Of a stretch of 64,000 nucleotides of DNA, positions 31,535 to 40,080 are shown piece by piece (position 1 is the stretch's first letter; the number at the start of each line of letters is the position of its first letter). The stretch spans positions 868,001 to 932,000 of the forward strand of contig JBBPFI010000006.1 in NCBI GenBank assembly GCA_037974965.1. Reading direction: 5' to 3'. The position numbers and the translations under genes are program-made. The stretch is from Dacryopinax spathularia (lineage: Eukaryota > Basidiomycota > Dacrymycetes > Dacrymycetales > Dacrymycetaceae). The notes below the pieces were generated by a model, which saw nothing but the letters and a program-made list of their open reading frames with translations, had not been told where the DNA came from and ran no database searches.

Positions 31535-33677
31535 GAGGTAATTGCTAGAATGCCCCGTGTCGGATTCGTAGTTGCTACAATACCCCGGGCGGGCACTATT
31601 TGCTAGAGTACCCCGTCCCAAAAAGCCTGCCCTAAGCAACCACCACAGGGTCGCTTGTGGTGGTAAGGAAGGAAGAGGTAAACAAGGGTCCGCACCTCCC
31701 AACGCGACGTGTTTAAATGCACGTTACCTCTCGTTCTGCAACCTTCTGCATCCTTCTTGATGGCAGATACTGCTGTTATGTCTATGCTCAAGGAAGGACA
31801 GTTCTTCAACACGCTAGATGAGGCCTCGTTTGCTCTTATTGACTACTGCAATGCACAAGGTGCTTCATGTTGAGTGAAACGCCGAGATCGCATTCGTCTC
31901 CAGATGATTTGCGATACTGTCGACTGCCCGTTTTCTGCAACTCTCCGGGCTCGAGGAGCGGTTTACGTACTGAAGACACTGGTGCCCAATCATACATGCC
32001 AGGGAGAGGTGAAGAAACCACGAGCCGCCACAAGACGTGCCAAGTATGTCAATCACAAAGCTTCAACGATGCTGCTTCCCGGTCAGAATATCGCTCCGCA
32101 AGTAATCCAAGACCTTTTCTTGAAGCAAGAAATCGAGCTCGATTACTTTGCAAGCTGGCGGGCTCAGCAACATCACGTTAACGAGTCAATTTCACAGCAA
32201 GTTGACGACTTTCAGAAGTTACCGGCATATGCAGAGCTTATCCAAAAATGCGACCCCGAGGCAGGCTTCGGTTGACCTTCACCTTGATGCAGAAAATGCT
32301 TTTCACTCGATATTCATCTGTCCCTCCGCCGCAAAACATGCATGGACACATTTGCGCCCTTTTGTGGCTGTTGATGGCGCTTTTACGAAGACGGCATTCA
32401 AGTATATTCTTATGCTTGCAACAGCATACGATGCCAATGACCGCATTGTTACCTTGGCATGGGCACTGTCACGACAAGAAGATACCGCGACATGGCGATG
32501 GTTTCTCCGAAATCTTAAAGCCGCCCTCCCACACCTTAACGAGCCTTCAACTGTTATTATATCGGATCGACAAAAAGGACTTCTGAATGGCATCGAGCTT
32601 GAGCTACCGCATGCTGCCGAAGCTTTTTGTGCCCGTCACCTTCTTGCGAATGCAGAATTGCATTTTGGCCGAGACATCCGGCACCGATTCTGGCCACTTC
32701 TTCATGCCAAGACAGAAAAGCTCTTTCAAGAAGAGCTTGTCAAACTTCACAATGTTAATCCGCCCGCTGCTGCTTACCTCAATGGGATCACGCATTCTCG
32801 ATGGGTGATGTACGCCTTTTCAAAGCTGGCACGACGCTTCGGAAAAGTCACCTCCAACTCTGTTGAAGCAATGAATGGAGTTTATGAAGAAGCACGACGT
32901 TATTCAGCACTTCACCTCCTTGCACATATTTGGCTGGATCAGATGACAAAGTTTGCGACAGCAGCAATGAATGCAGCAATGATCACGACCGAGTTTACCA
33001 GCATCGCTTATGAATTCTTGGCCAACGAAGCCGCTCATTCTGCCAAATATCTTCTCTGGCGCTCTACCCCATATTATGCGCAAGTCAAATCACCAGACTC
33101 CGATAAGCCAGAAGAATATCGAGTCTTTCTGGATCCAACCAATGCAACGGGTGTGTGTGACTGCGGTATTTTCCAAGAGCATCTTATTCCGTGTCGCCAT
33201 GCAATCAAGCTATGTCGCCAATCAAACCTCGCACCACGGGTCTTCATCAGCTCTTATTACTCCTCCAATACGCTTCGAGCAACATATAGCAAGCCTTATC
33301 CACCAATTCTTCTTTCGGAGCTGAGCAACGCCGATAGCAGTATTCGCCCGCCCCCAGAGAAAGAGACAAAAGGGCGACCAACAAGAAAGCGGAAAGAGGC
33401 ATAAGGAACCGTAAATACTTGCTGAATAGCTTGAAATTCATTATATTTTGTTACGTCAGAAATATAACTACCTCATTCGGACAGTACACAAAAGTAGCGA
33501 TAGCGAAGACCGGACCCTTATGTGCATCTCTCTCCTGTACCACCACCATCTCGTTTGCACCCTTGTCAATTGATTAGGGCCGGCTCTTTTTGACCGAGGG
33601 GTACTCGGGCAAATAGGGCCCGGGCAGGGTATTGTAGCAATTGCGCTCCCGACTTGGGGTAATCTAGCAATTACCTC
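31535..33677 (+). mobile_element. Mutator-like (MULE) DNA transposon with TIRs and 9-bp target duplication
   Basis: The element is 2143 bp. Its ends are imperfect inverted repeats of about 100 bp: left from 31535 (GAGGTAATTGCTAGAATGCC...) and right ending at 33677, whose reverse complement begins GAGGTAATTGCTAGATTACC. Shared inner blocks include TTGCTACAATACCC and GAGTACCCC. It is flanked by the 9-bp direct repeat ACTTCTGTG at 31526-31534 and 33678-33686, the target-duplication size expected for Mutator elements. It encodes a MULE-type transposase (31760-33404). It lies in the spacer of duplication copy 1 and is absent from copy 2, so it probably arrived after the duplication. Confidence 0.93.
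31760..33404 (+). pseudogene. MULE transposase with DDE and SWIM domains, disrupted
   Basis: From ATG 31760 (MADTAVMSMLKEGQFFNTLD) the frame meets an in-frame TGA at 31871-31873, then continues in the same frame with KRRDRIRLQMICDTVDCPF, a FAR1/WRKY-GCM1-like zinc region (C..C...H.C), to a stop near 32275. The conserved core continues in another frame from about 32260, so one frameshift is also present. Core residues are intact: first Asp in FVAVDGAFTK, second Asp in TVIISDRQKGL, Glu in SNSVEAMNGVYEEARR. A SWIM zinc finger follows (CDCGIFQEHLIPCRH). The end is basic (KGRPTRKRKEA). An intron could in principle explain either break but I see no good splice pair, so the copy is probably immobile. 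Confidence 0.85.
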
Positions 33678-34166
33678 ACTTCTGTGCCACCACGTTCTGG
33701 GGTCCACATCGATGAGGACAGTACCAGCTGACTGGGAGCATTCCTCCATCCGCATCGATATCCCTATTATTATCAACTTAGACATTCGGCTAATTTCCCG
33801 AACCTTTGCTCATAGCACCGCTCTTTTCACACAATGCTCCCGTGCGTGTCGGTCAGCTGCCAGCAGCCCGAAACGCGCCTCAAAGGGGATGATATCGCTG
33901 ACAGCTCCAGAACACCTGCCGGCGACCTCGCGCCAGCGACAATCGATCCGTACGTAAAAGTGGGTTTGGTTTGCCCACGTTCGCTTGACACTGGCCGTGC
34001 CGATAGGACAACAGCCAGGAAGAATGCCTCGTAGGGACAGGCAGGCATACACACCGTGACGGCAAAGCACGCGACATGATCTACTTGTACAGTACCAATG
34101 ATACAAGCTAGAAGGAAAAAGAAAATTCACCGAAGCATCAACGATATCGACGTGCTGTCTTCGTCC
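33678..34166. other. Spacer 3' of zinc-finger gene C, duplicated
   Basis: The stretch 33700-34130 is related to 40860-41240 (shared CCAGCTGACTGGG, GCTAATT, GAAACGCGCCTCAAA and ATACAAGCTAGAAGG-like blocks). No gene seen. In copy 2 the zinc-finger gene that should follow is missing. Confidence 0.5.
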
Positions 34167-35238
34167 TTATCCGCCCCGGACGTACGACGTCGCGTACCGC
34201 GTATGGAACTGACGGTCGAAGACACCGCGGGCTTCACTGTAATAAGCGTCCCAGTCCTCCACGCTCTCATTTGAAGGTCGCTTTGGGCTGTCGATGGTGC
34301 TGATTGAGCCCCCAGCTGTTCTGCCCCCCTCTGTTGATCCGCGCAAGGACTTGAATCCGTTGCTTCTGTTGCTGCTGAAGGTAGTAGTGGGTGTCAAACT
34401 GCCGTCCTCGGATACTTGCAGGTCGTGTGACATTCCGCAGCGCCGTTCTGCCAGCGGAACCATGACGTGAAGCTGCGGCAAGATCGGCGGCATCATGCTC
34501 GTGCGAACTGCAGGATGGTCCCGCGCGGAAATGTTCGACAAGTGAGAAACAGGCGGCAGCACGGCAGAAGACATAGTAGAAGGGATCTGTGCTCGGTGTA
34601 GAACGGGTGGTAGTTTTGAGAGTGCGATATCGGGAGAGGACTCGTAGCCGTGCCAGGTGAAGTTGTCCTGGACACTGCGTTTTGCGCTCTGGCTGACCCG
34701 CAGTTGATCTAGACGGGCCCGCACACTTGATGGACGCAGCTTGCGGTCACATTTGGGCAGGTGCATGCGGAAGCTGAGAATGCGTCAGCACAGATACAAC
34801 GGTGAAGGCGATGGAGACGCACTGTTGAGTCAAGTTATCTTGCCTGGCCGTTTCCTTGTCGCAACCAGGATATGGGCATGTGAAGCCCTTCTCGCCGGTG
34901 TGTACCTTCAAGTGCCTAAGCGTGTTCGGTCAAACAGCGTCCGGGCTTCTGAAGACATATATAACTCACCTGATCAGATGTCCGGATGTCGTGAAGGCCT
35001 GCAAGTCGTGTTAGACCGGGAGGAGGGGGAGCCGCAGTTGAGGGCTCGCCTTCTGGCACACTTCGCACTTGTGCGTTCGCTTCGTCAACGGTCCCGCCCA
35101 ATCGTAAGTCGACTCTGGACTCTTCGGGGACGAAGGTGGGGAGGATGATGTGGAATCGGAGTAGGCGAGCAGCGGAACATCATCCTCATTCAGGAGAGAA
35201 ACAACGCCTCCCCTAGCGGACCGTACGAGGAAAGACAT
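34167..35238 (-). CDS. Two-finger C2H2 zinc-finger protein (cluster member C)
   Basis: ATG at 35238 gives [20 protein letters not shown], then a Ser/Pro-rich segment. Finger 1 is [23 protein letters not shown], linker TGEKGF, finger 2 [24 protein letters not shown], with introns at the same three positions as members B, D, E and F. The long last exon (34167-34760) begins [20 protein letters not shown], is rich in Ser, Pro and His, contains a Gly/Thr-rich stretch ([17 protein letters not shown]), and ends in [13 protein letters not shown]. About 300 residues, the longest member. Its two copies of the signature (N-terminal [12 protein letters not shown] and C-terminal RYA.SYVRGG) match B and D, but the middle does not align. 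Likely a DNA-binding regulator. Confidence 0.82.
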
Positions 35239-35750
35239 CGCTACGAAAGGGGAGGGTTGGGTTGTACGTGACCAGGCAGCAGGACGTAGGCAACACAGCG
35301 AGATGGGCGTCCAAACTCAAGGATATGCATACGGGAGGGGCGCAGGAAAGCTTATAAGTGGGAATGGTTCAATGCCAGGCTTTGATCTCGCGGAGTGTAA
35401 GCGAGGCGGCGGAGGGCACAACTACATAGCTTGTAACGTCTCTGGGCCTTCATCCCTCTGTCCGCTACCCGTTCCCCTTCTTATCGCTAGCCGTGAAGTC
35501 AAGACGGTCCAGAATCCATGTTGTATTGTTCTGCAATCATGCTTCAACCCCATCCCCCTTCACCGATGTATTGGACCTGTCCTGCTCCAGCCCTAGCAAG
35601 TCTTCTCATTCCCTGCAAAGCCATTCCAGCTGTTGTTCAGAAGCGGGACCATAAGTAAGGGAGAACCAGGGAAGTACGGATGGCCACGCCAGAGCCAAGG
35701 ATGGAGCAATTCCAGGCAACGTGAGACTGTCATCGGGTCGCCTCATGATG
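35239..35750. other. Intergenic between zinc-finger gene C and duplication copy 2
   Basis: About 510 bp holding the promoter of member C on the minus strand. No gene seen. It ends at the palindrome that borders the second duplication copy. Confidence 0.4.
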
Positions 35751-35776
35751 GCAAGCTACCTAACTAGGTAGCTTGC
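35751..35776. repeat. Perfect 26-bp palindrome at the duplication border
   Basis: GCAAGCTACCTA, two unpaired bases (AC), then TAGGTAGCTTGC: twelve perfectly paired bases with a 2-nt loop. Homology with copy 1 begins within a few bases after it (TCTCCAATGGC here, CCTCCAATGGC at about 27876). No counterpart is present before copy 1. Confidence 0.85.
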
Positions 35777-35779
35777 AAT

Positions 35780-35872
35780 CTCCAATGGCTCCGCCAAGCG
35801 GAAAACCGCCACTGCGAAGAGACTGGAGAGCCTTGCAGCGGTAGCGGTCGAGATCGCGGCAGGTCCGGCATG
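35780..35872 (+). pseudogene. Orphan 3' exon of zinc-finger gene A
   Basis: About 93 bp matching the last exon of member A (27876-27972): TCCAATGGCTCCGCCAAGCGG..., reading through to the equivalent TGA in GGCATGATCGC. The frame is kept (ratio of matches high), but there are no upstream exons, fingers or start codon, so it is a fragment carried along when the duplication started inside gene A. Confidence 0.8.
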
Positions 35873-36274
35873 ATCGCTTCCGGAAACGAGAACACAATTG
35901 GAACAAACAACAAGGCGATTCGAGGGTAGTGTTCGACGCACGCTCTGCACTTATGTCTTGCCAATATGGTAGTGTCAATGGGCATATGGCGTTCACCCCG
36001 GCGCGGGCTGGGCGCTGGAATCTGGAAGATTTCCCTCCCCCGCCTCTGTCGACTCAATTCGGCTTCATATGCTCGGCGTACGCCGAAGCAACTTTGCCTG
36101 TTCATGAGGTACACGGGAAAGCTCCGTCGTCTAATCCTGTACTTTTCGTGGACCGATGAAATGATATACCCTATGCCATTTATCTTGTACTTTCTTCGTC
36201 GTGGTACGTCGTGATCCGCGCCGCCGCGCGGGATTCTGCTTGATCCCTAGGATTACTGTGAAATCATCAGCTTA

Positions 36275-36574
36275 GATCGGTAAAATACTTCCGTGCTATA
36301 GAGTCCTACATAGCGTACATAGGGGTCCTAGCATTCATAGCATCGTCCGGTACTCGATAGCTCTACATAGTCATGTACCATTTTCATTTCAGCCTGTTTT
36401 CACAGTCCCTCTAGGCTGTAGTCAATGGTGTGAGTGTTGCTCAGGGAGAAAATTGCCTTTGGGATTGTCGAGCGGGCAACACAGACACTTTTACCTTCTT
36501 CCATAGCGGCCCATAGCATTCATAGGACCCCTAGAGAACCCCTTCTATCATAGCAGATGCGCTTTTACCGATTA
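36275..36574. mobile_element. MITE-like insertion with terminal inverted repeats
   Basis: About 300 bp present in copy 2 and absent from copy 1, where the flanks join as CATCAGCTACGCGACATTG. The ends are inverted: GATCGGTAAAA at 36275-36285 and TTTTACCGAT at 36563-36572, flanked by TA on both sides (36273-36274 and 36573-36574). Inner inverted blocks extend the symmetry (ATAGGGGTCCTAGCATTCATAGC on the left against CATAGCATTCATAGGACCCCTAG on the right). No coding capacity. TA flanks suggest a Tc1/mariner-type or similar non-autonomous element. Confidence 0.75.
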
Positions 36575-36673
36575 GTAGTACGCGACATTGTTGAGCGCGT
36601 CGCATCTCCGTCGACGTCTACAGCCTTGTTTTTCCAATCTCTGCGCTGTCTCGACGGCTCTGATAAGTCGACT

Positions 36674-37042
36674 ATGATAAGGCGTGACCCCACTGTCATC
36701 CGCGTGCGGCCGGACGACATTACCGATATGCAGCAGCTCATCGATGAGCGCATCGCAGCCAAGCGGCAGGCGCAAACCGCCGAGCTGCAAAAGCAGTACC
36801 CGTCATTTGCCGCCCATGCACAAGTAGCGGGCGGACCAGTGCCACCTACACCTACGCCTGCACCTGCTCAGCAGCAGACGCACGCACCGCCCGATATCCT
36901 GGCCTTGGAGAATGAGAGGCGACGGAGGCAGGCGATGTCTACCGCACAGCGCTTGGGGCTCGATCCAGGCGATGTCTACCGCACAGCGCTTGGGGCTCGA
37001 TCCGCAGTAGGGATGCCGGACGTGTTTGGAGAAAGAGGTTGA
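36674..37042 (+). CDS. CDC26: CDC26/Hcn1-like APC subunit (copy 2, altered C-terminus)
   Basis: ATG 36674; 122 residues. It is nearly identical to copy 1 for the first ~93 residues (MIRRDPTVIRVRPDDI..., LIDERIAAKRQAQTAELQKQ, the Pro/Ala/Gln linker, RRRQAMSTAQRLGLDP). There a 37-bp tandem duplication (36930-37003) shifts the frame and replaces the last residue and stop with a new ~29-residue tail (GDVYRTALGARSAVGMPDVF...). The N-terminal Apc6-binding segment is unchanged and the RLGL element is still encoded before the shift, so a functional protein is possible. The few substitutions in the shared part (A/T, H/Y, S/P, T/A, E/V, R/H) show that the copies are not identical. Confidence 0.6.
   Translation: MIRRDPTVIRVRPDDITDMQQLIDERIAAKRQAQTAELQKQYPSFAAHAQVAGGPVPPTPTPAPAQQQTHAPPDILALENERRRRQAMSTAQRLGLDPGDVYRTALGARSAVGMPDVFGERG
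36930..37003 (+). repeat. 37-bp perfect tandem duplication in the CDC26-like copy 2
   Basis: Unit 36930-36966 (AGGCGATGTCTACCGCACAG... to CTCGATCC) is repeated exactly at 36967-37003. Copy 1 has a single unit. Because 37 is not a multiple of three, the second unit is read in a new frame. Confidence 0.95.
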
Positions 37043-38058
37043 GGGGCCAGGTTTATGGCAGGCATTGAATGGTGAGCGTGCTTCACCTAGCATATATTGT
37101 GTGTGCTCATGGTGACTAGTATATGCGGGCTTTGCCATGCCCTCCGCGGCAAGGACCAAACTTGCATGCGCATAATGGATCGTCTCAAACTGCGTACATA
37201 ACATCCGAAGGCCTGCTCCCTGAAAGCTGTATATGGCATTCTGTCGGCGATCTCGGTCTACGATGGGCCAGAAAATCAATCAGCAAGCCCGGGAGACTGT
37301 CCTTCTACAACGATACACTCCGACAATCGATGGCTGAAGCTGTATAGTCAAGGTCAACGCCCAGTCCCTGTTGAGCATAAAGGTGCTGGTCAGCACGATG
37401 TATGCATGTCCTCGTATGGACCTTGCGACGATATACAGATCATCACTGGACGACTGACAATCGACTTTGTTGGGCTCCCGAGCCGACTTCCCGAGCCGAC
37501 ACATGCTTTCCGTAGACAGCTTGCCCGCACAATTCTGGCGGCAAACGTCTTGGATGAACCCGCAGAGTGAAGCTTGTCGTCGTTGACATCCTAACCTTGC
37601 AGCATACGTATAGACTTTGAGTGTGTAAGCTGTTGCCTCATATCTGCTTATGCGAAACAGTGCGGGATGCCTCGTGAATGCTGACCATCAGATGTCATGT
37701 TCGAGGCTTTAACACCTCCCTCGTTTGGATGCCACGCCCGGCAATGATCTTGTTTTGTATGCCGTACCTAATATTCACTAGTGTGACATGCCCGAGGATC
37801 CAGCGACATTACGAAAGCGACCCAGCTCCGCCGATCGGCAATGGAATTCCTGTTATACCGCACTTTATGCCGAGACCAGCTGTTGACGCATGGAAACGGT
37901 TGTATAAAAGGAGGGCTTCCACCTGACGGGTTTGGCAACATAGGCCTTAATAACCGTTCAGAGCCTGTTGGGATCGATTGCATGTGATTCGTGCATTGGT
38001 GCAATATTCCTACATCGGCATGCAGAGACAACGGAAAGACACAACCAAGAGTAGGCGA
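37043..38058. other. Non-coding stretch in duplication copy 2
   Basis: About 1 kb related to 28795-30062 with many substitutions and indels. Shared landmarks include ATATATTGTGTGTGC, GGTGACTAGTATATGCGGGC and GACTTTGTTGGG. No frame is conserved between copies, so I see no gene. Confidence 0.5.
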
Positions 38059-38947
38059 TCAACCACTACGAACGTGCGAGGCGGCATATCGGGACCGGTC
38101 GTTCGTAACTGCCCACCCATATCCAGGTGGCTCCATGGGTTTCGGCGGTGTGAAGGGACGTGTAGGGTTGAATGGGTCGTTGCGGAATTCCATGGTGAAC
38201 GGCGTGTTGAGGTATCGGGAGGGTGACGACGGCATGCTGGTGCCACTGGTCATGTACGTCAGCGTTGGAGACAGCTCTTCCTGCGGTATGGCGGGTAATG
38301 AAGGCCGTGTCTTGATGTTTGTAGGACACGGTCCACGCAGGGCAGCAGGGAGGGTTGGGACAGGCGGCCCCGTGCGACCATTGCCCGTCTTTGACTCTCT
38401 TTCACCACGGATCCAACGCCTGTTCTTTGCCTCAGTCCTTGCGAACAGCTCTTCCATACAACCTCGAACATAGGAGTGGGTCTGCCTGGGAAGTTGCTTG
38501 GGCAGGTGCATGCGATAACTGCGGTTTCGTCAGGATGCCCAGCAATCAAGTGCGGTAAGGCAACCGTACTGCTGAACCAGGTTGTCCTGCCTGGATGTCC
38601 TCTTCATGCACTTCGGGTAGGGGCATACGAAAGGTCTCTCACCGGTGTGCATCGCGTAATGCCTGCCGTGAGAATTAGTTGAGCGCCCAGACATCAGGGG
38701 TCTACGTGCACGCCATACCGTGTCAAGTGTGCCGACGTGGTGAAGCTCTGCCCGACCGCTCAGCCATGAATCCAGCCAGCCTGAACGGTAGGCGTACCTT
38801 ACGACAGGTGAGACACATCAACCGGCGCTTTGAAAGGGTTTTGACGGCTTGCTCGCGAGCAGCAGCTATTGCGTCACGTGCATGTTCGTCGTCGTTCAGG
38901 ATGGAGACCAGGCCAGCCACGGGGGAGCGGACGGTGAATAGGGGCAT
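38059..38947 (-). CDS. Two-finger C2H2 zinc-finger protein (cluster member D)
   Basis: ATG 38945-38947: MPLFTVRSPVAGLVSILNDD, then LMCLTCRK|SFTTSAHLTR|HYAMH, linker TGERPF, CPYPKCMKRTSRQDNLVQ|QHYRMH. The three introns are in the same places and phases as in B. The last exon reads LPKQLPRQTHSYVRGCMEEL, a basic Pro-rich region, LSPTLTYMTSG, SRYLNTPFT and ends RSRYAASHVRSG with the stop at 38059-38061. The one unusual residue is Ala for Gly in the finger-1 SGHLTR segment; zinc ligands are all present. D is the duplication partner of B: most of the protein aligns without a frame break while the flanks have diverged more, which suggests that both are kept by selection. Confidence 0.82.
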
Positions 38948-39719
38948 TTTCGCTGAATCCGAAGCGACCGATGGCGAAGCCCCGAGGTTCGGTGGATACA
39001 ACATCGGCTGTAAGCGTCTCGCATATAAGGTGGGGGTAATTGGATGGTAGCGGGCGTTGGGAAAGGGGCAATGGCCGTCGCTGGGGCAGGGAGAAGCCAT
39101 AAGTGCCTGAGCAAGCCTTCAGCTGTCATGTTCCTCTTATAACGCAGGTTGGCTCGCCAATTCGTCGAGGATCCCAGCTGCTGGGCCTCTTGCGTCTATT
39201 TCAAAGAGCCCGACGTCAGGCTACACCCCTCCATTGAATTCCGTTTGAACCAGACGTCCAGACGATGATTTCGGTATATTCTTGATTTCTCGTCTTCCAT
39301 TCGCCTTTAACGGCTCGACCGAGCAACGATTGACGGATCAGGTAGAGCAGCGGGAGAACCATAGACGCCTAGTTTAGGGAATAGAACCAGCGAGAAGGGC
39401 CGCATCATCCGGGGGCGCTTGAAGGGAACACATGGTCTGGACCCAGGAAAATTGGATCGCGGTGATCCGGACAAGGAAACCCCCTGCTCCTCGCGGTGTT
39501 TGGGGTCCTGTTTGCTCCGGATCCGTGTGTGTAAAACACAGGGGCGAGTCATGGGTGCTACTTCAGGTTATGCCAAACCGTAACAGTCGCGAAACATGCC
39601 CTTTGTCTCGGCGGACTAGTACTACAGTATTAGCCCCGGTCTAAGCATAAGGCCTGTTGGGAAGACCTTCTAATGCCCGTCAATGAATAAAAGCGACGAG
39701 TTTACGTGCGAAGGGTACT
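38948..39719. other. Spacer upstream of zinc-finger gene D
   Basis: Counterpart of 30974-31525, diverged, followed by sequence with no match in copy 1. Contains the D promoter. No gene seen. Confidence 0.4.
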
Positions 39720-40080
39720 ATCAGTGCTGCCATTAACTTATCTAATTGGCACTCGTGCTATGGGTGCTATGGGTTGTTATATAGCTTATTTAAGGTGACA
39801 TCATCGCAAAAATGCGAAGTGCCCTGATAGTTAGGGGTCCCTATCAGCCCTATGCCTGCTACGGAGGTCTCCTGAAGACTGTTTTGAGAGGCGCAAATAC
39901 ATGGTTTTGAAGGTTTTTGGGCAGGGGAAGCATGTTTCGTGTCGAAATGATCTTTGATAAACATTGGTAGCAATATGCATGGTACTTTCCTTGAGAGGGG
40001 GGGATGGCATGTAGTCTCTGTAAACGGGGACGCTATGGCTGCAAGGACCCCCATAGCACCTACATAGATGCGGATAGTTA
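39720..40080. repeat. Probable degenerate element related to the MITE at 36.3 kb
   Basis: Inverted blocks resemble the inner arms of the MITE-like element: TTAGGGGTCCCTATCAGCCCTATGCC near 39830 against the reverse complement of 40020-40060 (GTGCTATGGGGGTCCTTGCAG...CATAGC). A direct GTGCTATGG(G) doublet lies at 39758-39775. Termini and target duplication were not found, so the limits are rough. Confidence 0.4.

Larger units (their letters stand above)
27876..34130. repeat. Segmental duplication, copy 1
   Basis: Aligns by eye with 35780-41240. Matching landmarks in the same order and orientation: the 3' exon of the first zinc-finger gene, the motif ATGATATACCCTATGCCATT, a CDC26-like gene, a non-coding stretch, a minus-strand zinc-finger gene, a spacer containing a GGTTTGGGGTCC-like element, and a block around GAAACGCGCCTCAAA. 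Copy 1 carries a Mutator-like insertion at 31535-33677 that copy 2 lacks. Identity looks highest in the CDC26-like gene and lower in the spacers. Outer limits are approximate. Confidence 0.8.
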
